Assembly: GCA_027574665.1 (NCBI GenBank)
Contig: CM050672.1
Location: 8,974,001-9,038,000, forward strand
Source: Rhynochetos jubatus
Taxonomy: Eukaryota > Chordata > Aves > Eurypygiformes > Rhynochetidae
DNA: 64,000 bases
Direction of reading: 5' to 3'
Position 1 is the first letter of the stretch. The number at the start of each line of letters is the position of its first letter. This document shows, piece after piece, positions 1-11,000 of this stretch. The notes under the pieces are model-generated. The model saw only the letters and a list, made by a program, of their open reading frames with translations. It did no database searches and was not told the origin of the DNA. Position numbers and translations under genes: made by a program.

Positions 1-10
1 TAGGGTTAGG

Positions 11-1350
11 GTCCGGAGAACCAGATAGCCCACAGCTCCAGGGATAATTGGGATTGCAAAGGCCTGCCAAAAGGAGCACGACACTGCTCTGACATGGCTC
101 CTTCCCCAGCTTTCCTAGCCAGAACCCAGTGGGGGGCCGTGGCCGGAAACCGCGGTCGGCAACTTCTAGGGTTAGGGTTAGGGTCCGGAGAACCAGAAAG
201 CCCACAGCTCCAGGGATAATTGGGATTGCAAAGGCCTGCCAAGAGGAGCACGACACTGCACAGACATGGCTCCTTCCCCAGCTTTCCTAGCCAGAACCCG
301 GGGGGGGCCGTGACCGGAAACCACGGTCGGCAACTTCTAGGGTTAGGGTTAGGGTTAGGGTCCGGAGAACCAGAAAGCCCACAGCTCCAGGGATAATTGG
401 GATTGCAAAGGCCTGCCAAGAGGAGCACGACACTGCACAGACATGGCTCCTTCCCCTGCTTTCCTAGCCAGAACCCAGGGGGGGCCGAGGCCGGAAACCG
501 CGGTCGGCAACTTCTAGGGTTAGGGTTAGGGTTAGGGTTAGGGTCCGGAGAACCAGATAGCCCACAGCTCCAGGGATAATTGGGATTGCAAAGGCCTGCC
601 AAAAGGAGCACGACACTGCTCCGACATGGCTCCTTCCCCAGCTTTCCTAGCCAGAACCCAGTGGGGGGCCGTGGCCGGAAACCGCGGTCGGCAACTTCTA
701 GGGTTAGGGTTAGGGTCCGGAGAACCAGAAAGCCCACAGCTCCAGGGATAATTGGGATTGCAAAGGCCTGCCAAGAGGAGCACGACACTGCACAGACATG
801 GCTCCTTCCCCTGCTTTCCTAGCCAGAACCCGGGGGGGGCCGTGGCCGGAAACCACGGTCGGCAACTTCTAGGGTTAGGGTTAGGGTTAGGGTCCGGAGA
901 ACCAGAAAGCCCACAGCTCCAGGGATAATTGGGATTGCAAAGGCCTGCCAAGAGGAGCACGACACTGCACCGACATGGCTCCTTCCCCTGCTTTCCTAGC
1001 CAGAACCCAGGGGGGGCCGTGGCCGGAAACCGCGGTCGGCAACTTCTAGGGTTAGGGTTAGGGTTAGGGTCCGGAGAACCAGAAAGCCCACAGCTCCAGG
1101 GATAATTGGGATTGCAAAGGCCTGCCAAGAGGAGCACGACACTGCACAGACATGGCTCCTTCCCCAGCTTTCCTAGCCAGAACCCAGGGGGGGCCGTGGC
1201 CAGAAACCGCGGTCGGCAACTTCTAGGGTTAGGGTTAGGGTTAGGGTCCGGAGAACCAGAAAGCCCACAGCTCCAGGGATAATTGGGATTGCAAAGGCCT
1301 GCCAAGAGCAGCACGACACTGCACAGACATGGCTCCTTCCCCAGCTTTCC
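11..1350 (+). repeat. Left-edge block with 532 bp three-unit repeat
   Basis: The first units repeat as a trimer of 172 + 177 + 183 bp. Landmarks at 11, 183 and 360 recur 532 bp later at 543 and 715, including the odd sequence acccagtggggggcc, the ccagatagcc variant and ctgctc(c/t)gac. From about 11 to 1350 the order of variants recurs at about 4072-5410 (offset 4061), including the rare caagagcagcac at about 1305 and 5366. Block ends are approximate. Confidence 0.8.
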
Positions 1351-2302
1351 TAGCCAGAACCCAGGGGGGGCCATGGCCGGAAACCGCGGTCGGCAACTTC
1401 TAGGGTTAGGGTTAGGGTTAGGGTCCGGAGAACCAGAAAGCCCACAGCTCCAGGGATAATTGGGATTGCAAAGGCCTGCCAAGAGGAGCACGACACTGCA
1501 CAGATATGGCTCCTTCCCCTGCTTTCCTAGCCAGAACCCGGGGGGGGCCGTGGCCGGAAACCGCGGTCAGCAACTTCTAGGGTTAGGGTTAGGGTCCGGA
1601 GAAGCAGAAAGCCCACAGCTCCAGGGATAATTGGGATTGCAAAGGCCTGCCAAGAGGAGCACGACACTGCACAGACATGGCTCCTTCCCCTGCTTTCCTA
1701 GCCAGAACCCAGGGGGGGCCGTGGCCGGAAACCGCGGTCGGCAACTTCTAGGGTTAGGGTTAGGGTTAGGGTCCGGAGAACCAGAAAGCCCACAGCTCCA
1801 GGGATAATTGGGATTGCAAAGGCCTGCCAAGAGGAGCACGACACTGCACAGACATGGCTCCTTCCCCAGCTTTCCTAGCCAGAACCCCGGGGGGGCCGTG
1901 GCCGGAAACCGCGGTCGGCAACTTCTAGGGTTAGGGTTAGGGTTAGGGTCCGGAGAACCAGAAAGCCCACAGCTCCAGGGATAATTGGGATTGCAAAGGC
2001 CTGCCAAGAGGAGCACGACACTGCACAGACATGGCTCCTTCCCCAGCTTTCCTAGCCAGAACCCGGGGGGGGCCATGCCCAGAAACCGCGGTCGGCAACT
2101 TCTAGGGTTAGGGTTAGGGTTAGGGTCCGGAGAACCAGAAAGCCCACAGCTCCAGGGATAATTGGGATTGCAAAGGCCTGCCAAGAGGAGCACGACACTG
2201 CACAGACATGGCTCCTTCCCCAGCTTTCCTAGCCAGAACCCGGGGGGGGCCGTGGCCGGAAACCACGGTCGGCAACTTCTAGGGTTAGGGTTAGGGTTAG
2301 GG

Positions 2303-2479
2303 TCCGGAGAACCAGAAAGCCCACAGCTCCAGGGATAATTGGGATTGCAAAGGCCTGCCAAGAGGAGCACGACACTGCACAGACATGGCTCCTTCCCCAG
2401 CTTTCCTAGCCAGAACCCAGGGGGGGCCGTGGCCGGAAACCGCGGTCGGCAACTTCTAGGGTTAGGGTTAGGGTTAGGG
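2303..2479 (+). repeat. Representative consensus monomer (177 bp, three TTAGGG)
   Basis: This copy matches my by-eye consensus at every position. Order within the unit: tccggagaaccagaaag; an A/T-richer patch containing ggataattgggattgc; the palindrome AGGCCT; cacgacactgcacagac; atggctccttccccagc; cctagccagaaccca followed by seven G; the CpG-rich segment ccgtggccggaaaccgcgg; ggcaacttc; and the telomeric block. By hand count it has 106 G or C bases of 177 and seven CpG, five of them within about 24 bp just upstream of the hexamers. No RNA polymerase III box and no CENP-B box was seen. Confidence 0.95.
2457..2479 (+). repeat. Telomeric block, standard form (TAGGG + 3 TTAGGG)
   Basis: Twenty-three bases of perfect vertebrate-type telomere repeat lie between cttc and tccgga. 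The block has exactly four GGG runs separated by TTA, the minimum for one intramolecular telomeric G-quadruplex. It also contains overlapping TAGGGTTA sites of the kind bound by the Myb domains of TRF1 and TRF2. Most units in the window carry this form, always on the + strand. Quadruplex formation and shelterin binding are inferred from motif identity only. Confidence 0.95.
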
Positions 2480-2603
2480 TCCGGAGAACCAGAAAGTCCA
2501 CAGCTCCAGGGATAATTGGGATTGCAAAGGCCTGCCAAGAGGAGCACGACACTGCACCGACATGGCTCCTTCCCCAGCTTTCCTAGCCAGAACCCAGGGG
2601 GGG

Positions 2604-2622
2604 CCGTGGCCGGAATCCACGG
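2604..2622. repeat. Short dyad, potential hairpin (ccgtgg / ccacgg)
   Basis: CCGTGG at 2604-2609 and CCACGG at 2617-2622 are perfect inverted repeats around a 7 base loop. Allowing one G-T pair, the stem can extend to about 8 bp. In the common unit the right arm is CCGCGG, which pairs through one G-T wobble in RNA. The perfect version occurs in scattered units, often with the sister change ggaatccacgg (for example 30894, 46714, 50606, 54680 and 63536). Function is unknown. Confidence 0.6.
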
Positions 2623-4061
2623 TCGGCAACTTCTAGGGTTAGGGTTAGGGTTAGGGTCCGGAGAACCAGAAAGCCCACAGCTCCAGGGATAATTGGGATT
2701 GCAAAGGCCTGCCAAGAGGAGCACGACACTGCACAGATATGGCTCCTTCCCCTGCTTTCCTAGCCAGAACCCGGGGGGGGCCGTGGCCGGAAACCGCGGT
2801 CAGCAACTTCTAGGGTTAGGGTTAGGGTCCGGAGAACCAGAAAGCCCACAGCTCCAGGGATAATTGGGACTGCAAAGGCCTGCCAAGAGGAGCACGGCAC
2901 TGCTCCGACATGGCTCCTTCCCCTGCTTTCCTAGCCAGAACCCAGGGGGGGCCGTGGCCGGAAACCGCGGTCGGCAACTTCTAGGGTTAGGGTTAGGGTT
3001 AGGGTCCGGAGAACCAGAAAGCCCACAGCTCCAGGGATAATTGGGATTGCAAAGGCCTGCCAAGAGGAGCACGACACTGCACAGACATGGCTCCTTCCCC
3101 AGCATTCCTAGCCAGAACCCAGGGGGGGCCGTGGCCGGAAACCGCGGTCGGCAACTTCTAGGGTTAGGGTTAGGGTTAGGGTCCGGAGAACCAGAAAGCC
3201 CACAGCTCCAGGGATAATTGGGATTGCAAAGGCCTGCCAAGAGGAGCACGACACTGCACAGACATGGCTCCTTCCCCAGCTTTCCTAGCCAGAACCCGGG
3301 GGGGGCCATGCCCAGAAACCGCGGTCGGCAACTTCTAGGGTTAGGGTTAGGGTTAGGGTCCGGAGAACCAGAAAGCCCACAGCTCCAGGGATAATTGGGA
3401 TTGCAAAGGCCTGCCAAGAGGAGCACGACACTGCACCGACATGGCTCCTTCCCCAGCTTTCCTAGCCAGAACCCGGGGGGGGCCGTGGCCGGAAACCACG
3501 GTCGGCAACTTCTAGGGTTAGGGTTAGGGTTAGGGTCCGGAGAACCAGAAAGCCCACAGCTCCAGGGATAATTGGGATTGCAAAGGCCTGCCAAGAGGAG
3601 CACGACACTGCACCGACATGGCTCCTTCCCCAGCATTCCTAGCCAGAACCCAGGGGGGGCCGTGGCCGGAAACCGCGGTCGGCAACTTCTAGGGTTAGGG
3701 TTAGGGTTAGGGTCCGGAGAACCAGAAAGCCCACAGCTCCAGGGATAATTGGGATTGCAAAGGCCTGCCAAGAGGAGCACGACACTGCACAGACATGGCT
3801 CCTTCCCCAGCTTTCCTAGCCAGAACCCGGGGGGGGCCATGCCCAGAAACCGCGGTCGGCAACTTCTAGGGTTAGGGTTAGGGTTAGGGTCCGGAGAACC
3901 AGAAAGCCCACAGCTCCAGGGATAATTGGGATTGCAAAGGCCTGCCAAGAGGAGCACGACACTGCACAGACATGGCTCCTTCCCCTGCTTTCCTAGCCAG
4001 AACCCCGTGGGGGCCGTGGCCGGAAACCGCGGTCGGCAACTTCTAGGGTTAGGGTTAGGGT

Positions 4062-5410
4062 TAGGGTTAGGGTCCGGAGAACCAGATAGCCCACAGCTCC
4101 AGGGATAATTGGGATTGCAAAGGCCTGCCAAAAGGAGCACGACACTGCTCCGACATGGCTCCTTCCCCAGCTTTCCTAGCCAGAACCCAGTGGGGGGCCG
4201 TGGCCGGAAACCGCGGTCGGCAACTTCTAGGGTTAGGGTTAGGGTCCGGAGAACCAGAAAGCCCACAGCTCCAGGGATAATTGGGATTGCAAAGGCCTGC
4301 CAAGAGGAGCACGACACTGCACAGACATGGCTCCTTCCCCAGCTTTCCTAGCCAGAACCCGGGGGGGGCCGTGGCCGGAAACCGCGGTCGGCAACTTCTA
4401 GGGTTAGGGTTAGGGTTAGGGTCCGGAGAACCAGAAAGCCCACAGCTCCAGGGATAATTGGGATTGCAAAGGCCTGCCAAGAGGAGCACGACACTGCACA
4501 GACATGGCTCCTTCCCCTGCTTTCCTAGCCAGAACCCAGGGGGGGCCGTGGCCGGAAACCGCGGTCGGCAACTTCTAGGGTTAGGGGTAGGGTTAGGGTT
4601 AGGGTCCGGAGAACCAGATAGCCCACAGCTCCAGGGATAATTGGGATTGCAAAGGCCTGCCAAAAGGAGCACGACACTGCTCCGACATGGCTCCTTCCCC
4701 AGCTTTCCTAGCCAGAACCCAGTGGGGGGCCGTGGCCGGAAACCGCGGTCGGCAACTTCTAGGGTTAGGGTTAGGGTCCGGAGAACCAGAAAGCCCACAG
4801 CTCCAGGGATAATTGGGATTGCAAAGGCCTGCCAAGAGGAGCACGACACTGCACAGACATGGCTCCTTCCCCTGCTTTCCTAGCCAGAACCCGGGGGGGG
4901 CCGTGGCCGGAAACCACGGTCGGCAACTTCTAGGGTTAGGGTTAGGGTTAGGGTCCGGAGAACCAGAAAGCCCACAGCTCCAGGGATAATTGGGATTGCA
5001 AAGGCCTGCCAAGAGGAGCACGACACTGCACCGACATGGCTCCTTCCCCTGCTTTCCTAGCCAGAACCCAGGGGGGGCCGTGGCCGGAAACCGCGGTCGG
5101 CAACTTCTAGGGTTAGGGTTAGGGTTAGGGTCCGGAGAACCAGAAAGCCCACAGCTCCAGGGATAATTGGGATTGCAAAGGCCTGCCAAGAGGAGCACGA
5201 CACTGCACAGACATGGCTCCTTCCCCAGCTTTCCTAGCCAGAACCCAGGGGGGGCCGTGGCCAGAAACCGCGGTCGGCAACTTCTAGGGTTAGGGTTAGG
5301 GTTAGGGTCCGGAGAACCAGAAAGCCCACAGCTCCAGGGATAATTGGGATTGCAAAGGCCTGCCAAGAGCAGCACGACACTGCACAGACATGGCTCCTTC
5401 CCCTGCTTTC
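4062..5410 (+). repeat. Second copy of the left-edge block
   Basis: This segment matches about 1-1350 at an offset of 4061 bp. It carries two copies of the 532 bp trimer (landmarks at 4072 and 4604). One hexamer differs between the copies: ttaggggtaggg near 4581 is a local shift of one G within the block, leaving its length unchanged. The match ends near 5400, where cccctgc replaces ccccagc. Confidence 0.78.
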
Positions 5411-5461
5411 CTAGCCAGAACCCAGGGGGGGCCGTGGCCGGAAACCGCGGTCGGCAACTTC

Positions 5462-5490
5462 TAGGGTTAGGGTTAGGGTTAGGGTTAGGG
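5462..5490 (+). repeat. Telomeric block, long form (TAGGG + 4 TTAGGG)
   Basis: This is an example of the 29 bp block with five GGG runs. I identified 32 units with this form. They lie across 0.4-54.9 kb, for example ending near 541, 4070, 8500, 10258, 12370, 13951, 24562, 31121, 32896, 41079, 42861, 50835 and 54909. In 19 of the 32 the next unit begins with the variant ccagatagcc instead of ccagaaagcc. A second group is linked to the variant cctgctctcctag earlier in the same unit (near 19507, 22692, 23587, 28194, 34584, 36005 and 37262). Confidence 0.88.
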
Positions 5491-8069
5491 TCCGGAGAAC
5501 CAGAAAGCCCACAGCTCCAGGGATAATTGGGATTGCAAAGGCCTGCCAAGAGGAGCACGACACTGCACAGACATGGCTCCTTCCCCAGCTTTCCTAGCCA
5601 GAACCCGGGGGGGGCCATGCCCAGAAACCGCGGTCGGCAACTTCTAGGGTTAGGGTTAGGGTTAGGGTCCGGAGAACCAGAAAGCCCACAGCTCCAGGGA
5701 TAATTGGGATTGCAAAGGCCTGCCAAGAGGAGCACGACACTGCACAGACATGGCTCCTTCCCCTGCTTTCCTAGCCAGAACCCAGGGGGGGCCGTGGCCG
5801 GAAACCGCGGTCGGCAACTTCTAGGGTTAGGGTTAGGGTTAGGGTCCGGAGAACCAGAAAGCCCACAGCTCCAGGGATAATTGGGATTGCAAAGGCCTGC
5901 CAAGAGGAGCACGACACTGCACAGACATGGCTCCTTCCCCTGCTTTCCTAGCCAGAACCCCGTGGGGGCCGTGGCCGGAAACCGCGGTCGGCAACTTCTA
6001 GGGTTAGGGTTAGGGTTAGGGTTAGGGTCCGGAGAACCAGATAGCCCACAGCTCCAGGGATAATTGGGATTGCAAAGGCCTGCCAAGAGGAGCACGACAC
6101 TGCTCCGACATGGCTCCTTCCCCAGCTTTCCTAGCCAGAACCCAGGGGGGGCCGTGGCCGGAAACCGCGGTCGGCAACTTCTAGGGTTAGGGTTAGGGTT
6201 AGGGTCCGGAGAACCAGAAAGCCCACAGCTCCAGGGATAATTGGGATTGCAAAGGCCTGCCAAGAGGAGCACGACACTGCACCGACATGGCTCCTTCCCC
6301 TGCTTTCCTAGCCAGAACCCAGGGGGGGCCGTGGCCGGAAACCGCGGTCGGCAACTTCTAGGGTTAGGGTTAGGGTTAGGGTCCGGAGAACCAGAAAGCC
6401 CACAGCTCCAGGGATAATTGGGATTGCAAAGGCCTGCCAAGAGGAGCACGACACTGCACAGACATGGCTCCTTCCCCAGCTTTCCTAGCCAGAACCCAGG
6501 GGGGGCCGTGGCCGGAAACCACGGTCGGCAACTTCTAGGGTTAGGGTTAGGGTTAGGGTCCGGAGAACCAGAAAGCCCACAGCTCCAGGGATAATTGGGA
6601 TTGCAAAGGCCTGCCAAGAGGAGCACGACACTGCACCGACATGGCTCCTTCCCCAGCTTTCCTAGCCAGAACCCAGGGGGGGCCGTGGCCAGAAACCGCG
6701 GTCGGCAACTTCTAGGGTTAGGGTTAGGGTTAGGGTCCGGAGAACCAGAAAGCCCACAGCTCCAGGGATAATTGGGATTGCAAAGGCCTGCCAAGAGGAG
6801 CACGACACTGCACAGACATGGCTCCCTCCCCAGCTTTCCTAGCCAGAACCCAGGGGGGGCCGTGGCCGGAAACCGCGGTCGGCAACTTCTAGGGTTAGGG
6901 TTAGGGTTAGGGTCCGGAGAACCAGAAAGCCCACAGCTCCAGGGATAATTGGGATTGCAAAGGCCTGCCAAAAGGAGCACGACACTGCACAGATATGGCT
7001 CCTTCCCCTGCTTTCCTAGCCAGAACCCGGGGGGGGCCGTGGCCGGAAACCGCGGTCAGCAACTTCTAGGGTTAGGGTTAGGGTCCGGAGAACCAGAAAG
7101 CCCACAGCTCCAGGGATAATTGGGATTGCAAAGGCCTGCCAAGAGGAGCACGACACTGCACAGACATGGCTCCTTCCCCTGCTTTCCTAGCCAGAACCCG
7201 GGGGGGGCCGTGGCCGGAAACCACGGTCGGCAACTTCTAGGGTTAGGGTTAGGGTTAGGGTCCGGAGAACCAGAAAGCCCACAGCTCCAGGGATAATTGG
7301 GATTGCAAAGGCCTGCCAAGAGGAGCACGACACTGCACAGACATGGCTCCTTCCCCAGCTTTCCTAGCCAGAACCCGGGGGGGGCCGTGGCCGGAAACCG
7401 CGGTCGGCAACTTCTAGGGTTAGGGTTAGGGTTAGGGTCCGGAGAACCAGAAAGCCCACAGCTCCAGGGATAATTGGGATTGCAAAGGCCTGCCAAGAGG
7501 AGCACGACACTGCACAGACATGGCTCCTTCCCCAGCTTTCCTAGCCAGAACCCAGGGGGGGCCGTGGCCAGAAACCGCGGTCGGCAAATTCTAGGGTTAG
7601 GGTTAGGGTCCGGAGAACCAGAAAGCCCACAGCTCCAGGGATAATTGGGATTGCAAAGGCCTGCCAAGAGGAGCACGACACTGCACAGACATGGCTCCTT
7701 CCCCTGCTTTCCTAGCCAGAACCCGGGGGGGGCCGTGGCCGGAAACCGCGGTCGGCAACTTCTAGGGTTAGGGTTAGGGTTAGGGTCCGGAGAACCAGAA
7801 AGCCCACAGCTCCAGGGATAATTGGGATTTCAAAGGCCTGCCAAGAGGAGCACGACACTGCACCGACATGGCTCCTTCCCCAGCTTTCCTAGCCAGAACC
7901 CAGGGGGGGCCGTGGCCGGAAACCGCGGTCGGCAACTTCTAGGGTTAGGGTTAGGGTTAGGGTCCGGAGAACCAGAAAGCCCACAGCTCCAGGGATAATT
8001 GGGATTGCAAAGGCCTGCCAAGAGGAGCACGACACTGCACAGACATGGCTCCTTCCCCAGCTTTCCTAG

Positions 8070-11000
8070 CCAGAACCCAGGGGGGGCCATGCCCAGAAAC
8101 CGCGGTCGGCAACTTCTAGGGTTAGGGTTAGGGTTAGGGTCCGGAGAACCAGAAAGCCCACAGCTCCAGGGATAATTGGGATTGCAAAGGCCTGCCAAGA
8201 GGAGCACGACAGTGCACAGACATGGCTCCTTCCCCTGCTTTCCTAGCCAGAACCCAGGGGGGGCCGTGGCCGGAAACCGCGGTCGGCAACTTCTAGGGTT
8301 AGGGTTAGGGTTAGGGTCCGGAGAACCAGAAAGCCCACAGCTCCAGGGATAATTGGGATTGCAAAGGCCTGCCAAGAGGAGCACGACACTGCACAGACAT
8401 GGCTCCTTCCCCTGCTTTCCTAGCCAGAACCCCGTGGGGGCCGTGGCCGGAAACCGCGGTCGGCAACTTCTAGGGTTAGGGTTAGGGTTAGGGTTAGGGT
8501 CCGGAGAACCAGATAGCCCACAGCTCCAGGGATAATTGGGATTGCAAAGGCCTGCCAAGAGGAGCACGACACTGCACAGACATGGCTCCTTCCCCAGCTT
8601 TCCTAGCCAGAACCCAGGGGGGGCCGTGGCCGGAAACCGCGGTCGGCAACTTCTAGGGTTAGGGTTAGGGTTAGGGTCCGGAGAACCAGAAAGCCCACAG
8701 CTCCAGGGGTAATTGGGATTGCAAAGGCCTGCCAAGAGGAGCACGACACTGCACAGATATGGCTCCTTCCCCTGCTTTCCTAGCCAGAACCCGGGGGGGG
8801 CCGTGGTTGGAAACCGCGGTCGGCAACTTCTAGGGTTAGGGTTAGGGTCCGGAGAACCAGAAAGCCCACAGCTCCAGGGATAATTGGGATTGCAAAGGCC
8901 TGCCAAGAGGAGCACGACACTGCACAGACATGGCTCCTTCCCCAGCTTTCCTAGCCAGAACCCAGGGGGGGCCGTGGCCGGAAACCGCGGTCGGCAACTT
9001 CTAGGGTTAGGGTTAGGGTTAGGGTCCGGAGAACCAGAAAGCCCACAGCTCCAGGGATAATTGGGATTGCAAAGGCCTGCCAAGAGGAGCACGACACTGC
9101 ACCGACATGGCTCCTTCCCCAGCTTTCCTAGCCAGAACCCAGGGGGGGCCGTGGCCAGAAACCGCGGTCGGCAACTTCTAGGGTTAGGGTTAGGGTTAGG
9201 GTCCGGAGAACCAGAAAGCCCACAGCTCCAGGGATAATTGGGATTGCAAAGGCCTGCCAAGAGGAGCACGACACTGCACAGACATGGCTCCTTCCCCAGC
9301 TTTCCTAGCCAGAACCCAGGGGGGGCCGTGGCCGGAAACCGCGGTCGGCAACTTCTAGGGTTAGGGTTAGGGTCCGGAGAACCAGATAGCCCACAGCTCC
9401 AGGGATAATTGGGATTGCAAAGGCCTGCCAAGAGGAGCACGACACTGCACAGACATGGCTCCTTCCCCTGCTTTCCTAGCCAGAACCCGGGGGGGGCCGT
9501 GGTTGGAAACCGCGGTCGGCAACTTCTAGGGTTAGGGTTAGGGTTAGGGTCCGGAGAACCAGAAAGCCCACAGCTCCAGGGATAATTGGGATTGCAAAGG
9601 CCTGCCAAGAGGAGCACGACACTGCACAGACATGGCTCCTTCCCCAGCTTTCCTAGCCAGAACCCAGGGGGGGCCGTGGCCGGAAACCGCGGTCGGCAAC
9701 TTCTAGGGTTAGGGTTAGGGTTAGGGTCCGGAGAACCAGAAAGCCCACAGCTCCAGGGATAATTGGGATTGCAAAGGCCTGCCAAGAGGAGCACGACACT
9801 GCACAGACATGGCTCCTTCCCCTGCTTTCCTAGCCAGAACCCGGGGGGGGCCGTGGCCGGAAACCGCGGTCAGCAACTTCTAGGGTTAGGGTTAGGGTCC
9901 GGAGAACCAGAAAGCCCACAGCTCCAGGGATAATTGGGATTGCAAAGGCCTGCCAAGAGGAGCACGACACTGCACAGACATGGCTCCTTCCACTGCTTTC
10001 CTAGCCAGAACCCGGGGGGGGCCGTGGCCGGAAACCACGGTCGGCAACTTCTAGGGTTAGGGTTAGGGTTAGGGTCCGGAGAACCAGAAAGCCCACAGCT
10101 CCAGGGATAATTGGGATTGCAAAGGCCTGCCAAGAGGAGCACGACACTGCACAGACATGGCTCCTTCCCCTGCTTTCCTAGCCAGAACCCCGTGGGGGCC
10201 GTGGCCGGAAACCGCGGTCGGCAACTTCTAGGGTTAGGGTTAGGGTTAGGGTTAGGGTCCGGAGAACCAGATAGCCCACAGCTCCAGGGATAATTGGGAT
10301 TGCAAAGGCCTGCCAAGAGGAGCACGACACTGCTCCGACATGGCTCCTTCCCCAGCTTTCCTAGCCAGAACCCAGGGGGGGCCGTGGCCGGAAACCGCGG
10401 TCGGCAACTTCTAGGGTTAGGGTTAGGGTTAGGGTCCGGAGAACCAGAAAGCCCACAGCTCCAGGGGTAATTGGGATTGCAAAGGCCTGCCAAGAGGAGC
10501 ACGACACTGCACAGATATGGCTCCTTCCCCTGCTTTCCTAGCCAGAACCCGGGGGGGGCCGTGGTTGGAAACCGCGGTCGGCAACTTCTAGGGTTAGGGT
10601 TAGGGTCCGGAGAACCAGAAAGCCCACAGCTCCAGGGATAATTGGGATTGCAAAGGCCTGCCAAGAGGAGCACGACACTGCACAGACATGGCTCCTTCCC
10701 CAGCTTTCCTAGCCAGAACCCAGGGGGGGCCGTGGCCGGAAACCGTGGTCGGCAACTTCTAGGGTTAGGGTTAGGGTTAGGGTCCGGAGAACCAGAAAGC
10801 CCACAGCTCCAGGGATAATTGGGATTGCAAAGGCCTGCCAAGAGGAGCACGACACTGCACCGACATGGCTCCTTCCCCAGCTTTCCTAGCCAGAACCCAG
10901 GGGGGGCCGTGGCCAGAAACCGCGGTCGGCAACTTCTAGGGTTAGGGTTAGGGTTAGGGTCCGGAGAACCAGAAAGCCCACAGCTCCAGGGATAATTGGG

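Noticed and set aside
397-579. Repeated 60-codon and 66-codon forward open frames
   Set aside because: They recur identically in unit after unit, start at TTG or at the ATG of acatggctcc, and are products of the satellite. The ATG frame of a typical unit meets TAG at cttctaggg after about 24 codons.
2617-2640. CTCF-like site in the ccgcggtcggcaac segment
   Set aside because: Only the first few bases and GGCA resemble the consensus. Spacing and several core positions do not fit.
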